Shown here one piece after another: positions 39,383-48,799 of a stretch of 64,000 nt of DNA. Position 1 is the stretch's first letter. Each line of letters opens with the position of its first letter. This stretch comes from an uncultured Aquitalea sp. GTDB taxonomy: Bacteria > Pseudomonadota > Gammaproteobacteria > Burkholderiales > Chromobacteriaceae. The position numbers and the translations under genes were made by a program. The notes under the pieces were generated by a model. The model made no database searches. It saw nothing but the letters and a program-made list of their open reading frames with translations, and had not been told where the DNA came from. The stretch covers positions 1 to 64,000 of the forward strand of contig NZ_CAMFLA010000001.1 of assembly GCF_945957525.1 (NCBI RefSeq), in the 5' to 3' direction.

Positions 39383-39736
39383 TTAGAATACCAGACCGTG
39401 TTCACGGGCTGCGTCTGCCAAGGCCTTCATGCGGCCATGGTATTTGAAACCGGAACGGTCAAATGCCACAGTTTCCACACCGGCTGCCTTGGCTTTTTCA
39501 GCGATACGCTTACCGACAACAGCTGCTGCAGCCACGTTGCCGCCATTGGAAACTTCGCTGCGTACTTCGGCTTCCAGAGTGGAAGCGCTTGCCAGTACCT
39601 TGCTGCCAGTTTCATCAATGATCTGGGCGTAAATGTGGCCATTGGTGCGATGCACAGAGAGGCGCACCATCTTGAGCTCCGCAATCCGAGCACGGGTTTT
39701 GCGTGCACGGCGGAGTCGAGCTTGTTTCTTGTCCAT
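39383..39736 (-). CDS. rplR: 50S ribosomal protein L18
   Basis: This 117-residue protein binds 5S rRNA through its basic N-terminus ([18 protein letters not shown]), and the core ends REHGLVF as in other uL18 proteins. It lies 13 bp after rplF. Confidence 0.98.
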   Translation of the reverse strand: MDKKQARLRRARKTRARIAELKMVRLSVHRTNGHIYAQIIDETGSKVLASASTLEAEVRSEVSNGGNVAAAAVVGKRIAEKAKAAGVETVAFDRSGFKYHGRMKALADAAREHGLVF

Positions 39737-39749
39737 GTCAGAGCCTCAG

Positions 39750-40283
39750 TTACTTCTTCTTGGTTTCTTTCAGAACCACCACTTCATCAGCGTAACGAAC
39801 GCCCTTGCCCTTGTAGGGCTCCGGGGAACGGTAAGCGCGGATTTCAGCAGCGACCTGACCAACGAGTTGCTTGTTGGCGCCCTTTACCAGAATTTCGGTC
39901 TGGGTCGGGGTTTCAACCTTGATGCCGGCCGGCATCGGGTGAGCAACCGGGTGCGAGAAACCGAGAGAGAGGTTCAGGATGTCGCCTTGAGCCTGAGCGC
40001 GGTAACCCACGCCAACCAGCTGCAGCTTCTTTTCGAAGCCCTTGGAAACACCAGTCACCATGTTGTTCAGCAAGGCGCGCAGGGTGCCGGACATGGCACG
40101 AGCAAACTTGCTGTCATTCTTAGCCGCGAAAGTCAGCTGACCATTGTCCAGCTTGATTTCTACGTCATCGCACAAAGCGGTGCTCAGGGAGCCATTGGCG
40201 CCCTTGACAGTCACTTCTGCAGCACCGAACTTGACTTCTACGCCAGCCGGGATGACTACGGGATTCTTAGCTACGCGAGACAT
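39750..40283 (-). CDS. rplF: 50S ribosomal protein L6
   Basis: This 177-residue, two-domain protein near the factor-binding site has the conserved tail [20 protein letters not shown]. It lies 9 bp after rpsH. Confidence 0.98.
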   Translation of the reverse strand: MSRVAKNPVVIPAGVEVKFGAAEVTVKGANGSLSTALCDDVEIKLDNGQLTFAAKNDSKFARAMSGTLRALLNNMVTGVSKGFEKKLQLVGVGYRAQAQGDILNLSLGFSHPVAHPMPAGIKVETPTQTEILVKGANKQLVGQVAAEIRAYRSPEPYKGKGVRYADEVVVLKETKKK

Positions 40284-40292
40284 TTGACCCCC

Positions 40293-40688
40293 TTATGCCA
40301 CGACGCAGAGCAGTTCACCACCGATACCGGCAGCGCGTGCTTTGCGATCAGTCATGATGCCCTTGGAAGTGGAGAGAATCGCCACACCCAGACCATTCAT
40401 AACCTTCGGGATTTCGGTGGAACCCTTGTACACGCGCAGGCCAGGACGCGAAACGCGGTCAATGCGCTCGATCACCGGACGACCGGCATAGTACTTGAGT
40501 TGGATATCGAGAACGGGCTTCTTCTCTTCGCCGGCAACGGCGAAATCTTCGATGTAGCCTTCGTCCTTGAGCACCTGCGCCAGCGCAACCTTCAGCTTGG
40601 AAGACGGCATGGAAACTGCCACCTTGGAAGCGCGTTGGCCGTTGCGGATGCGGGTCAACATGTCGGAAATAGGATCGTGCATGCTCAT
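40293..40688 (-). CDS. rpsH: 30S ribosomal protein S8
   Basis: This 131-residue primary 16S rRNA binder ([16 protein letters not shown]) ends with the [18 protein letters not shown] signature and [10 protein letters not shown]. coli S8 represses the spc operon at the rplX-rplE junction. The start MSMHDP is kept, as in E. coli. Confidence 0.98.
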   Translation of the reverse strand: MSMHDPISDMLTRIRNGQRASKVAVSMPSSKLKVALAQVLKDEGYIEDFAVAGEEKKPVLDIQLKYYAGRPVIERIDRVSRPGLRVYKGSTEIPKVMNGLGVAILSTSKGIMTDRKARAAGIGGELLCVVA

Positions 40689-40702
40689 TTATGTGTCTCC
40701 TA

Positions 40703-41008
40703 TTACCAGCTGGCCTTAACAACACCCGGAATCTCGCCCTTCATGGCGATTTCACGGAGCTTGCTGCGGCCCAGACCAAATTTACGGAACACGCCACGCG
40801 GACGACCGGTAATGGCGCAGCGACGACGCTGGCGTACCGGGGAAGCGTTACGCGGCAGCTGCTGCAATTGCAGACGTGCAGCGAAGCGCTCTTCTTCCGA
40901 CAGGCTTTGATTGTTGATGGTAGCGATCAGGGCTTCGCGCTTGGCTGCAAACTTCTGAGCCGTTTTGGCGCGCTTTTCTTCACGCTTGATCAGTGCAAGT
41001 TTTGCCAT
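40703..41008 (-). CDS. rpsN: 30S ribosomal protein S14, long zinc-free form
   Basis: This 101-residue protein is the C- form of uS14: the zinc CxxC pairs are absent and the length is about 100 residues instead of 61. The conserved end is [20 protein letters not shown]. It lies 4 bp after rplE. Confidence 0.98.
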   Translation of the reverse strand: MAKLALIKREEKRAKTAQKFAAKREALIATINNQSLSEEERFAARLQLQQLPRNASPVRQRRRCAITGRPRGVFRKFGLGRSKLREIAMKGEIPGVVKASW

Positions 41009-41012
41009 TTGC

Positions 41013-41552
41013 TTAACCCTTGAACGGGAACTTGAACGCAGCCAGCAGAGCGCGGGCCTCTTCGTCAGTCTTCGCCGTGGTGGTGATGGTAATGTTCATA
41101 CCACGCAGAGCATCGATCTTGTCGTACTCGATTTCCGGGAAGATGATCTGTTCCTTGACGCCCATGTTGTAGTTGCCGCGACCGTCGAAGGACTTGGCGG
41201 AAACACCACGGAAGTCGCGAACACGCGGCAACGCGATGGTTACCAGGCGGTCCAGGAATTCGTACATGCGTTCACGGCGCAGGGTAACCTTGCAACCGAT
41301 CGGATAGAAATCACGGATTTTGAAGCCGGCGATGGATTTGCGAGCGGTGGTCACCACAGGCTTTTGGCCAGCGATTTTCTCCATGTCGCCCACGGCGAAT
41401 TCCATTACCTTTTTATCGGCAACAGCCTCACCAACACCCATGTTCACGGTGATCTTCTCGATGCGCGGGACTTCCATGATCGACTTGTAGCCGAACTGTT
41501 TCATCAGTTCCGGCACTACGCTGTCTTTGTAGAGATCGTAGAAACGTGCCAT
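41013..41552 (-). CDS. rplE: 50S ribosomal protein L5
   Basis: This 179-residue protein joins 5S rRNA to the central protuberance and contacts P-site t[21 protein letters not shown] and [19 protein letters not shown] are family segments. It lies 11 bp after rplX. Confidence 0.98.
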   Translation of the reverse strand: MARFYDLYKDSVVPELMKQFGYKSIMEVPRIEKITVNMGVGEAVADKKVMEFAVGDMEKIAGQKPVVTTARKSIAGFKIRDFYPIGCKVTLRRERMYEFLDRLVTIALPRVRDFRGVSAKSFDGRGNYNMGVKEQIIFPEIEYDKIDALRGMNITITTTAKTDEEARALLAAFKFPFKG

Positions 41553-41563
41553 GTCGTTATTCC

Positions 41564-41878
41564 TTACGCACCGATGACTTCGCCACTGGACTTGAATACG
41601 CGCACCTTGCGGCCGTCTTCAAGAGTCTTGAAGCCTACGCGATCAGCCTTTTGGCTAGCCGGGTTGAAAATAGCGACGTTGGATGCATCGATCGGCATGG
41701 TCTTTTCGACGATGCCACCAGCCACGCCACGTACCGGGTTCGGCTTCTGGTGTTTCTTGGCGACGTTAACGCCTTCAACAACCAGCTTGCTTTCCAGGAC
41801 ACGCAGAACGGTGCCGCGCTTACCCTTGTCTTTGCCGGTGATTACTACGACTTCATCACCCTTGCGAATCTTGCGCAT
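41564..41878 (-). CDS. rplX: 50S ribosomal protein L24
   Basis: This 104-residue assembly initiator has the KOW motif [21 protein letters not shown] near its N-terminus. It lies 9 bp after rplN. Confidence 0.98.
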   Translation of the reverse strand: MRKIRKGDEVVVITGKDKGKRGTVLRVLESKLVVEGVNVAKKHQKPNPVRGVAGGIVEKTMPIDASNVAIFNPASQKADRVGFKTLEDGRKVRVFKSSGEVIGA

Positions 41879-41887
41879 GCGTTCTCC

Positions 41888-42256
41888 TTACAGCACTTCA
41901 GGAGCAAGCGACACGATCTTCATGAAGCGTTCGCTACGCAGTTCACGCGTAACGGGCCCGAAGATACGAGTGCCAATCGGCTCAAGCTTATTGTTGAGCA
42001 GAACGGCGGCATTGCTATCGAACTTGATCAAAGAGCCGTCCGGACGACGAACGCCCTTCGCGGTGCGTACAACCACTGCGTTGTACACGTCGCCCTTCTT
42101 GACGCGACCGCGCGGAGCTGCATCCTTGATGCTCACCTTGATAATGTCGCCAACGCTTGCATAGCGACGCTTGGAACCGCCCAGCACCTTGATGCACATA
42201 ACGTGACGCGCACCGGTGTTGTCAGCGACCTCAAGCATGGTCTGCATTTGGATCAT
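41888..42256 (-). CDS. rplN: 50S ribosomal protein L14
   Basis: This 122-residue subunit-interface protein starts [19 protein letters not shown] and ends [14 protein letters not shown], matching uL14. It is the first gene after the internal promoter at 42426-42454, with a leader of about 165 nt. Confidence 0.98.
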   Translation of the reverse strand: MIQMQTMLEVADNTGARHVMCIKVLGGSKRRYASVGDIIKVSIKDAAPRGRVKKGDVYNAVVVRTAKGVRRPDGSLIKFDSNAAVLLNNKLEPIGTRIFGPVTRELRSERFMKIVSLAPEVL

Positions 42257-42339
42257 TTGATGATTACCTTTCTAATCCAACTTATGCCGTCACTTTCACC
42301 TGCCGGTTTCCCGCAAAAGAGCAGGACCATACAGACGAA

Positions 42340-42359
42340 ACGCCACATAACTGTGGCGT
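42340..42359 (-). promoter_or_regulatory. hairpin in the spc leader
   Basis: The 8-bp stem ACGCCACA/TGTGGCGT with a 4-nt loop lies between the spc promoter and rplN. On the minus strand TTTCGTC follows. It could stabilise the leader or act as a weak attenuator. Confidence 0.45.
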
Positions 42360-42425
42360 ATCAAACGGCCAGTTTTGGACCCCGTAAGGGCAGAATTCCC
42401 GCCCAAGATGGACGGGAAGTTGGCC

Positions 42426-42454
42426 ATTATACAGAGGACTTTCGCCCTCTGCAA
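42426..42454 (-). promoter_or_regulatory. sigma-70 promoter of the spc operon (P-spc)
   Basis: On the minus strand TTGCAG (42449-42454), a 17-bp spacer and a perfect TATAAT (42426-42431) lie directly after rpsQ. This is where E. coli also has its spc promoter. The small inverted repeat CAGAGG/CCTCTG lies inside the spacer. Confidence 0.75.
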
Positions 42455-42457
42455 GTC

Positions 42458-42721
42458 TTATACCTGGCGAGATTTCTCAACCAGGGCAGTTACCACCCAC
42501 GACTTGGTCTTCGAGAGCGGGCGGGACTCGCTGATTACAACTACGTCGCCAGCCTTGAACTCGTTGTTCTCGTCGTGTGCGTGGAACTTCTTCGAACGAC
42601 GGATAATCTTGCCGTAGATCGGGTGCTTTACCTTGCGCTCGACCAACACGGTCACAGTCTTATCCATCTTGTCGCTGACTACAGTACCGGTCAGCGTACG
42701 TACCACTTTGGTTTCGCTCAT
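42458..42721 (-). CDS. rpsQ: 30S ribosomal protein S17
   Basis: This 87-residue OB-fold primary rRNA binder contains [20 protein letters not shown] and [16 protein letters not shown]. It starts 1 bp after rpmC and is followed by a 201-bp gap carrying P-spc. Confidence 0.98.
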   Translation of the reverse strand: MSETKVVRTLTGTVVSDKMDKTVTVLVERKVKHPIYGKIIRRSKKFHAHDENNEFKAGDVVVISESRPLSKTKSWVVTALVEKSRQV

Positions 42722-42722
42722 C

Positions 42723-42911
42723 TTAAACTGCCTTTTCTTTCAGAACGGTACGAACACGAGCGATGTCGCGACGTACTTTCTTCAGTTCAGAGGTCTTGGC
42801 GAGTTGCTGAGTAGCGTGCTGCATGCGCAGCGCAAACTGAGCCTTCAAGAGGCTAAGCAGTTCCGCCTTCAGCTCGTCAACAGTTTTGGCTTTCAGTTCG
42901 GACGCTTTCAT
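42723..42911 (-). CDS. rpmC: 50S ribosomal protein L29
   Basis: This 62-residue helical hairpin protein sits at the tunnel exit next to L23 ([34 protein letters not shown]). Its first base overlaps the last base of rplP. Confidence 0.98.
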   Translation of the reverse strand: MKASELKAKTVDELKAELLSLLKAQFALRMQHATQQLAKTSELKKVRRDIARVRTVLKEKAV

Positions 42912-43327
42912 TACTGACCTACCTGTCTAGTTACAAACACAGTGGCGATCGGCAACTTGGCTGCGGCCAGACGGAAAGCTTCGCGAGCGAGCTCTTCGGA
43001 TACGCCGTCCATTTCGTACAGCATTTTGCCAGGCTGGATTTCAGCCACATAGTATTCCGGAGAGCCCTTACCCCCACCCATACGCACTTCGGCGGGCTTG
43101 GAAGTGATCGGCTTGTCCGGGAAGATACGGATCCAGATGCGGCCGCCACGTTTGATGTGGCGAGTCATAGCGCGACGTGCAGCTTCGATCTGACGAGCAG
43201 TCAGACGGCCACGACCAATTGCCTTCAGACCGAAATCACCAAAGCTCACCTTGTTGCCACGGGTGGCAATACCAGTGTTGCGGCCTTTGTGCTGTTTACG
43301 GTACTTGAGTCTAGTTGGCTGCAGCAT
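42911..43327 (-). CDS. rplP: 50S ribosomal protein L16
   Basis: This 138-residue protein near the A-site tRNA elbow starts [19 protein letters not shown] and contains [23 protein letters not shown] (the RNA-binding stretch). The ATG at 43327 overlaps the rpsC end by 17 bp; an upstream ATG at 43336 is less likely. Confidence 0.97.
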   Translation of the reverse strand: MLQPTRLKYRKQHKGRNTGIATRGNKVSFGDFGLKAIGRGRLTARQIEAARRAMTRHIKRGGRIWIRIFPDKPITSKPAEVRMGGGKGSPEYYVAEIQPGKMLYEMDGVSEELAREAFRLAAAKLPIATVFVTRQVGQ

Positions 43328-44012
43328 TGCGAGCACCCTTTCTGGATTTCTTCTCGGTCGCCACCGGAGCCGGCTGCACTTGACCCGGCTTCAGCTCACC
43401 CTTGTACACCCACACTTTGATGCCAATGATGCCGTAAGTGGTCTTGGCTTCGGAAGTGGCGTAATCAACGTCGGCACGCAGGGTGTGCAGCGGCACGCGG
43501 CCTTCGCGGTACCACTCGCTACGAGCGATATCGATACCATTCAGACGGCCGGAGGACATGATCTTGATGCCCTGAGCGCCCATGCGCATAGCGTTTTGCA
43601 TGGCGCGCTTCATGGCGCGACGGAACATCACACGCTTCTCCAGCTGGGAAGCGATGCCATCGGCGATGATTTGAGCGTCAAGCTCAGGCTTGCGAACTTC
43701 TTCGATGTTCACATGAACCGGCACACCGAGGCGGCTTTGCAGCTCGCGCTTCAGCAGTTCGATGTCTTCGCCTTTTTTACCAATCACAACACCCGGGCGG
43801 GCGCTGTGAATGGTGATGCGTGCGGACTTGGCCGGGCGCTCAATGATGACGCGACCCACAGCAGCATGACCCAAACGCTTCTTCAGGTATTCACGAACCT
43901 CAATGTCCTGCATCAGCATTTCAGAGAAGTTCTTGCTGTTGGCGAACCACTTGGAAGACCAGTTCTTGTTAACGGCAAGACGGAAACCCGTCGGATGAAT
44001 CTTCTGACCCAT
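43311..44012 (-). CDS. rpsC: 30S ribosomal protein S3
   Basis: This 233-residue mRNA-entry-channel protein has a KH domain ([20 protein letters not shown]) and a C-terminal domain with [13 protein letters not shown]. It starts [12 protein letters not shown]. It lies 10 bp after rplV. Confidence 0.98.
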   Translation of the reverse strand: MGQKIHPTGFRLAVNKNWSSKWFANSKNFSEMLMQDIEVREYLKKRLGHAAVGRVIIERPAKSARITIHSARPGVVIGKKGEDIELLKRELQSRLGVPVHVNIEEVRKPELDAQIIADGIASQLEKRVMFRRAMKRAMQNAMRMGAQGIKIMSSGRLNGIDIARSEWYREGRVPLHTLRADVDYATSEAKTTYGIIGIKVWVYKGELKPGQVQPAPVATEKKSRKGARNAAAN

Positions 44013-44022
44013 TTCTTACCCC

Positions 44023-44352
44023 TTAATTGCCAACGGTCAACGAGATGTGGCAGGTCTGCTTTTCGATGCGATTGCCACGACCCTTTGCACGGGCAGTGAA
44101 ACGCTTCAGACTAGCGCCTTTGTCAACGAAGATGCTGGTAACACGCAGGGTGTCGATGTCAGCGCCTTCATTGTGCTCAGCGTTAGCAATGGCAGATTCC
44201 AGCACTTTCTTCACGATTACCGCGCCCTTCTTCGGGGAGAAGGCCAGGATATTCAGAGCCTGACCAACGGATTGACCGCGGATCAGATCGGCCACGAGGC
44301 GGCATTTTTGAGCCGACAAGCGGACGCTTTTCAGATTTGCAGATACTCTCAT
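44023..44352 (-). CDS. rplV: 50S ribosomal protein L22
   Basis: This 109-residue protein extends a loop into the exit tunnel ([12 protein letters not shown]-like region, [14 protein letters not shown]). [19 protein letters not shown] is typical. It lies 9 bp after rpsS. Confidence 0.98.
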   Translation of the reverse strand: MRVSANLKSVRLSAQKCRLVADLIRGQSVGQALNILAFSPKKGAVIVKKVLESAIANAEHNEGADIDTLRVTSIFVDKGASLKRFTARAKGRGNRIEKQTCHISLTVGN

Positions 44353-44361
44353 CGCTTCACC

Positions 44362-44640
44362 TTATCGCTTCTTGGCCTTCTTATCGGCAGCATGGCCTTT
44401 GAAGGTACGAGTCAGGGAAAATTCGCCCAGTTTATGGCCGACCATATTTTCGGATACATAAACAGGCACATGGGTGCGACCGTTGTGAACCGCGATAGTC
44501 ATACCAATGAAGTCCGGCAGGACCGTCGAACGACGCGACCAGGTCTTGATCGGACGCTTGTCATTGGATGCACGGGCCGCGTCGACCTTCTTCAGAAGGT
44601 GCAGATCAACGAACGGGCCTTTTTTCTGCGAACGTGCCAT
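44362..44640 (-). CDS. rpsS: 30S ribosomal protein S19
   Basis: This 92-residue head protein ([40 protein letters not shown]) is uS19. The ATG at 44640 begins the conserved N-terminus, 6 bp after the rplB stop. Confidence 0.97.
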   Translation of the reverse strand: MARSQKKGPFVDLHLLKKVDAARASNDKRPIKTWSRRSTVLPDFIGMTIAVHNGRTHVPVYVSENMVGHKLGEFSLTRTFKGHAADKKAKKR

Positions 44641-44646
44641 TGTCAA

Positions 44647-45480
44647 TTACCCTTTAGTAGAATAGCGACGGCGTACGATCATATTGTCAGTACGCTTGTT
44701 GCGGCGGGTACGGTAACCCTTAGTCGGAGTACCCCACGGGCTAACCGGCACACGGCCTTCGCCAGTACGGCCTTCACCACCACCGTGCGGGTGGTCGATC
44801 GGGTTCATGGCGACACCGCGAACGGTCGGACGAACACCGCGCCAGCGAGTTGCACCAGCCTTGCCCAGCTTGCGCAGGGAGTGTTCTTCGTTACCCACTT
44901 CACCAACAGTCGCACGGCAATCAACATGCACCAGGCGAATTTCGCCGGAACGCAGACGAAGCTGAGCGTAAGCGCCTTCACGAGCCAGCAGCATGGCGGA
45001 AGCACCAGCGGAACGAACCATCTGGGCGCCCTTACCGGGCTGCAGTTCTACGCAGTGGATAGTTGTACCTACCGGGATGTTGCGGATAGGCAGAGCATTA
45101 CCAGCCTTGATCGGAGCTTCAGCACCGGACAGCAGCACAGCGCCAGCCTTCACACCGCGCGGAGCGATGATGTAGCGACGCTCGCCGTCGGCGTAGCACA
45201 ACAGTGCGATATGCGCGGTACGGTTCGGATCGTATTCGATACGCTCAACCTTGGCCGGGATACCATCCTTGTTGCGACGGAAGTCGATGATGCGATAGTG
45301 CTTTTTATGGCCGCCACCCATGTGACGGGTAGTGATGCGACCATTGTTGTTGCGACCGGCAGTGGCGGTTTTCTTTTCCACCAGAGCGGCGTGCGGGGCA
45401 CCCTTGTGCAGATCCGGGTTTACAACCTTGACGACTGCACGACGACCCGCGGAAGTCGGTTTTACTTTAACGATAGGCAT
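44647..45480 (-). CDS. rplB: 50S ribosomal protein L2
   Basis: This 277-residue protein near the peptidyl-transferase centre has the [19 protein letters not shown] loop with the functionally important histidine, and ends [11 protein letters not shown]. It lies 11 bp after rplW. Confidence 0.98.
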   Translation of the reverse strand: MPIVKVKPTSAGRRAVVKVVNPDLHKGAPHAALVEKKTATAGRNNNGRITTRHMGGGHKKHYRIIDFRRNKDGIPAKVERIEYDPNRTAHIALLCYADGERRYIIAPRGVKAGAVLLSGAEAPIKAGNALPIRNIPVGTTIHCVELQPGKGAQMVRSAGASAMLLAREGAYAQLRLRSGEIRLVHVDCRATVGEVGNEEHSLRKLGKAGATRWRGVRPTVRGVAMNPIDHPHGGGEGRTGEGRVPVSPWGTPTKGYRTRRNKRTDNMIVRRRYSTKG

Positions 45481-45491
45481 GCTCTATCTCC

Positions 45492-45800
45492 TTACTCCGC
45501 AGCGGCCGGGGTGGCGGTCAGATCGATTTCCTGACCCTGAACCAGGCTCACATAAGCCTTTTTCCAGTCTTTGCGACGGCCAGTGGTACGACCGAAGCGC
45601 TTGACCTTGCCTTTGACGTTCACAGTCGACACGCCTTCAACTTTTACATTGAACAGCATTTCAACTGCAGCCTTGATTTCCGGCTTGGTGGCATCGGTAG
45701 CGACGCGGAACACCACTTGCTGAGCCTTTTCAGCAACCATGGTGCTCTTTTCGGAAACAACCGGAGCCAGAATTACTTGCAACAGACGTTCTTGATTCAT
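45492..45800 (-). CDS. rplW: 50S ribosomal protein L23
   Basis: This 102-residue tunnel-exit protein docks SRP and trigger factor. [20 protein letters not shown] and the basic loop [18 protein letters not shown] are typical. Its ATG overlaps the rplD stop by 4 bp (ATGA). Confidence 0.97.
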   Translation of the reverse strand: MNQERLLQVILAPVVSEKSTMVAEKAQQVVFRVATDATKPEIKAAVEMLFNVKVEGVSTVNVKGKVKRFGRTTGRRKDWKKAYVSLVQGQEIDLTATPAAAE

Positions 45801-46417
45801 GCCCACTGCTCCTCCAGTTGCTGCACGGCGTCACGAGTGATGACGATCTTCTTGAAGCGCAGCAGGCTATACGGATCAGCCTGACGAGCTTCGATCACCA
45901 GCACGTTCGGCAGGTTGCGCGAAGACAGATAGAGGTTCTCGTCCAGTTCACGGGTGATGAACAGAGCCTGCTCCAGACCCATGGACTTAACCACGCCAGC
46001 GAACTCCTTGGTTTTCGGAGTCGCAACGGACAGAGAGTCAACCACAATCAGACGCTCATCGCGAACCAATTGCGAGAAGATGGCCGCCATGCCGGCGCGG
46101 AACATCTTACGGTTAACCTTCTGAGAGAAATTCTCGTCCGGGCTGTTCGGGAATGCACGACCACCACCACGACGGTTCGGGGTAGAAGTCATACCGGCAC
46201 GGGCGTTACCTGTACCCTTTTGACGGAACGGCTTCTTGGTGGAGTGATTAACCTCAGCACGAGTCAACTGAGCGCGATTGCCGCTGCGAGCATTCGCGAG
46301 GAACGCGGTCACAACCTGATGAACCAGAGCTTCGTTGTATTCACGGCCGAACAGGGCTTCGGACGCCTTCAGGCTTTCGATTGCCTGACCTTGGCTATTG
46401 ATGACTTTCAATTCCAT
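45797..46417 (-). CDS. rplD: 50S ribosomal protein L4
   Basis: This 206-residue protein extends into the exit tunnel ([44 protein letters not shown]). In E. coli free L4 represses its own operon by attenuation and translational control. A terminator-like hairpin upstream of rplC could serve the same purpose here. Confidence 0.98.
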   Translation of the reverse strand: MELKVINSQGQAIESLKASEALFGREYNEALVHQVVTAFLANARSGNRAQLTRAEVNHSTKKPFRQKGTGNARAGMTSTPNRRGGGRAFPNSPDENFSQKVNRKMFRAGMAAIFSQLVRDERLIVVDSLSVATPKTKEFAGVVKSMGLEQALFITRELDENLYLSSRNLPNVLVIEARQADPYSLLRFKKIVITRDAVQQLEEQWA

Positions 46418-47061
46418 TACGCACCTGCCTTCACGCTGGGACGCACGACGACGTCGCCATTCTTGGCGCCCGGAACGGCACCCTTGACCAGAAGCAGTTG
46501 ACGCTCGGCATCAACACGGACAACTTCCAGGCACTGAATGGTGCTGCGGGTGTTGCCGTACTGACCAGCCATGCGCTTACCCGGGAAAATACGACCCGGA
46601 TCTTGTGCCTGACCAATGGAACCCGGCGTATTGTGCGAACGGGAGTTACCGTGGGAAGCACGGTTGGAAGAGAAGTTGTGGCGCTTGATCACACCAGAGA
46701 AACCCTTACCCTTGGAGGTACCGGTCACGTCGACCAGTTGACCCACTTGGAAGATTTCTACGGAGATGGCGTCACCAGCCTTCAGGCTCGACAGAGCTTC
46801 AGCGGACAGAGCGAACTCGGCCAGACCAACGCCGGCTTCAACGCCTGCCTTGGCAAAGTGACCGGCAGCAGCCTTGTTCACATGGGAAGCTTTGCGGGAA
46901 CCGAAGGCAACCTGAACGGCGGTATAGCCGTCGGTTTCAGCGGTTTTGATTTGCGTGACGCGGTTGGCGGACATGTCCAGCACAGTTACCGGGATGGAAA
47001 CACCATCTTCGGCAAAAATGCGGGTCATGCCGACTTTGCGACCGACAAGACCTAAACTCAT
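46417..47061 (-). CDS. rplC: 50S ribosomal protein L3
   Basis: This 214-residue protein ([40 protein letters not shown]) has the tentacle that approaches the peptidyl-transferase centre. The ATG at 47061 follows AAAGGATATAAAC. It is separated from rpsJ by 143 bp that include a strong hairpin. Confidence 0.97.
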   Translation of the reverse strand: MSLGLVGRKVGMTRIFAEDGVSIPVTVLDMSANRVTQIKTAETDGYTAVQVAFGSRKASHVNKAAAGHFAKAGVEAGVGLAEFALSAEALSSLKAGDAISVEIFQVGQLVDVTGTSKGKGFSGVIKRHNFSSNRASHGNSRSHNTPGSIGQAQDPGRIFPGKRMAGQYGNTRSTIQCLEVVRVDAERQLLLVKGAVPGAKNGDVVVRPSVKAGA

Positions 47062-47113
47062 GTTTATATCCTTTTGCAGGTGCCGATTACGATTGACCGG
47101 CCTAAATAACAAA

Positions 47114-47141
47114 AGCGGACTCGCAAAATTGCGAGTCCGCT
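47114..47141 (-). terminator. terminator or attenuator hairpin between rpsJ and rplC
   Basis: A perfect 13-bp stem AGCGGACTCGCAA/TTGCGAGTCCGCT is followed on the minus strand by TTTGTTATTT. It would end rpsJ transcripts or act as a regulated attenuator in the rplC leader. An extended -10 like TGATACATT lies just upstream of it. Confidence 0.8.
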
Positions 47142-47204
47142 AATGTATCACAAGAAATTCAGCAATCGCAAGCACTTAGCTTGCATCATGCCAATCTCAT
47201 GTCG

Positions 47205-47516
47205 TTACTGCAGCTTGATTTCCACATCCACGCCAGCCGGGAGATCCAGCTTCATCAGCGCATCAACGGTCTTATCGGTCGGATCAACGATGTCCATCAG
47301 ACGCAGGTGAGTACGGATTTCCAGCTGATCGCGGGAAGTCTTGTTCACGTGCGGCGAACGCAGAACGTTGAAACGTTCGATCTTGGTGGGCAGCGGAACC
47401 GGGCCCTTGACCACAGCGCCAGTGCGCTTGGCGGTTTCCACGATTTCCTGAGCGGAACGGTCGATCAGGTTGTAGTCAAATGCCTTCAGACGGATGCGGA
47501 TTTTCTGGCTTTGCAT
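47205..47516 (-). CDS. rpsJ: 30S ribosomal protein S10 (NusE)
   Basis: This 103-residue protein ([21 protein letters not shown]) is also an antitermination factor that binds NusB and NusG. Position and spacing (14 bp after tuf) place it at the end of the str unit rather than at the head of the S10 operon. Confidence 0.98.
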   Translation of the reverse strand: MQSQKIRIRLKAFDYNLIDRSAQEIVETAKRTGAVVKGPVPLPTKIERFNVLRSPHVNKTSRDQLEIRTHLRLMDIVDPTDKTVDALMKLDLPAGVDVEIKLQ

Positions 47517-47530
47517 GATAACGGCTCCGC

Positions 47531-48721
47531 TTAGGCGATGATCTTGGCTACAACGCCGGCGCCTACGGTACGACCACCTTCACGGATGGCGAAACGCAGA
47601 CCTTCTTCCATGGCGATCGGAGCGATCAGTTCAACAGTGATTTCCACGTTATCGCCAGGCATTACCATTTCCACGCCTTCAGCCAGGGAAATAGCACCAG
47701 TCACGTCAGTCGTACGGAAGTAGAACTGCGGACGGTAGTTAGCGAAGAACGGAGTGTGACGACCGCCTTCTTCCTTGCTCAGCACGTACACGGAAGCATT
47801 GAACTTGGTGTGCGGGGTGATGGAACCCGGCTTGGACAGAACCTGACCACGCTCAACGTCTTCACGCTTGGTACCACGCAGCAGCACGCCAACGTTGTCG
47901 CCAGCCTGACCTTGATCCAGCAGCTTGCGGAACATTTCAACGCCGGTGCAGGTGGTCTTCGCAGTCGCCTTCAGGCCCACGATTTCCAGTTCTTCACCAA
48001 CCTTCACGATGCCGCGCTCTACACGACCGGTAACCACGGTGCCGCGACCGGAGATGGAGAATACGTCTTCGATCGGCAGCAGGAACGGCTTGTCGATGGC
48101 GCGTTCCGGCGTCGGGATGTAGGAATCCAGAGCATCAGCCAGACGGAAGATGGACGGCTCGCCCATTTCGGACTGGTCGCCTTCCAGCGCCAGACGAGCG
48201 GAGCCAGTCACGATCGGGGTGTCGTCGCCCGGGAAGTCGTAGGAAGACAGCAGATCGCGCACTTCCATTTCAACCAGTTCCAGCAGCTCAGCGTCGTCAA
48301 CCAAGTCAGCCTTGTTCAGGTAAACGATGATGTACGGCACGCCAACCTGACGGGACAGCAGGATGTGTTCGCGAGTTTGCGGCATCGGGCCGTCAGCTGC
48401 GGAGCACACCAGAATAGCGCCGTCCATCTGGGCAGCACCGGTAATCATGTTCTTAACGTAGTCGGCGTGACCCGGGCAATCTACGTGAGCGTAGTGGCGG
48501 GTTTCGGTTTCGTATTCTACGTGAGCGGTATTAATGGTAATACCACGTGCCTTTTCTTCCGGCGCGCTGTCGATCTGGGAGTAGTCCTTGGCTTCGCCAC
48601 CGAACTTCTTGGACAGAATGGTGGTGATAGCAGCGGTCAGGGTGGTCTTACCATGGTCAACGTGACCGATGGTGCCGACGTTTACGTGCGGTTTGGTCCG
48701 CTCAAACTTTTCTTTTGCCAT
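47531..48721 (-). CDS. tuf: elongation factor Tu
   Basis: This 396-residue GTPase brings aminoacyl-tRNA to the ribosome. G motifs are [18 protein letters not shown] and NKADLVDD. The ATG at 48721 begins [16 protein letters not shown]. It follows fusA by 78 bp, in which two uptake-like motifs form a hairpin. Confidence 0.98.
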   Translation of the reverse strand: MAKEKFERTKPHVNVGTIGHVDHGKTTLTAAITTILSKKFGGEAKDYSQIDSAPEEKARGITINTAHVEYETETRHYAHVDCPGHADYVKNMITGAAQMDGAILVCSAADGPMPQTREHILLSRQVGVPYIIVYLNKADLVDDAELLELVEMEVRDLLSSYDFPGDDTPIVTGSARLALEGDQSEMGEPSIFRLADALDSYIPTPERAIDKPFLLPIEDVFSISGRGTVVTGRVERGIVKVGEELEIVGLKATAKTTCTGVEMFRKLLDQGQAGDNVGVLLRGTKREDVERGQVLSKPGSITPHTKFNASVYVLSKEEGGRHTPFFANYRPQFYFRTTDVTGAISLAEGVEMVMPGDNVEITVELIAPIAMEEGLRFAIREGGRTVGAGVVAKIIA

Positions 48722-48760
48722 TTTGCAAAAATCCTTAATTAAAGAACAAATGATCAGAAA

Positions 48761-48787
48761 GTTGGCCGAAGACCGTCTTCGGCCAAC
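48761..48787 (-). repeat. inverted pair of uptake-like motifs between fusA and tuf
   Basis: GTTGGCCGAAGAC (48761-48773) and GTCTTCGGCCAAC (48775-48787) are perfect complements around one C, so two copies of the 9-mer core face each other. On the minus strand CTTTCTGATCATTTG follows, giving a weak T-rich end. This is the arrangement seen for DNA uptake sequences in Neisseria and Haemophilus terminators. Confidence 0.85.
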
Positions 48788-48799
48788 CTCAGCGCGCAA

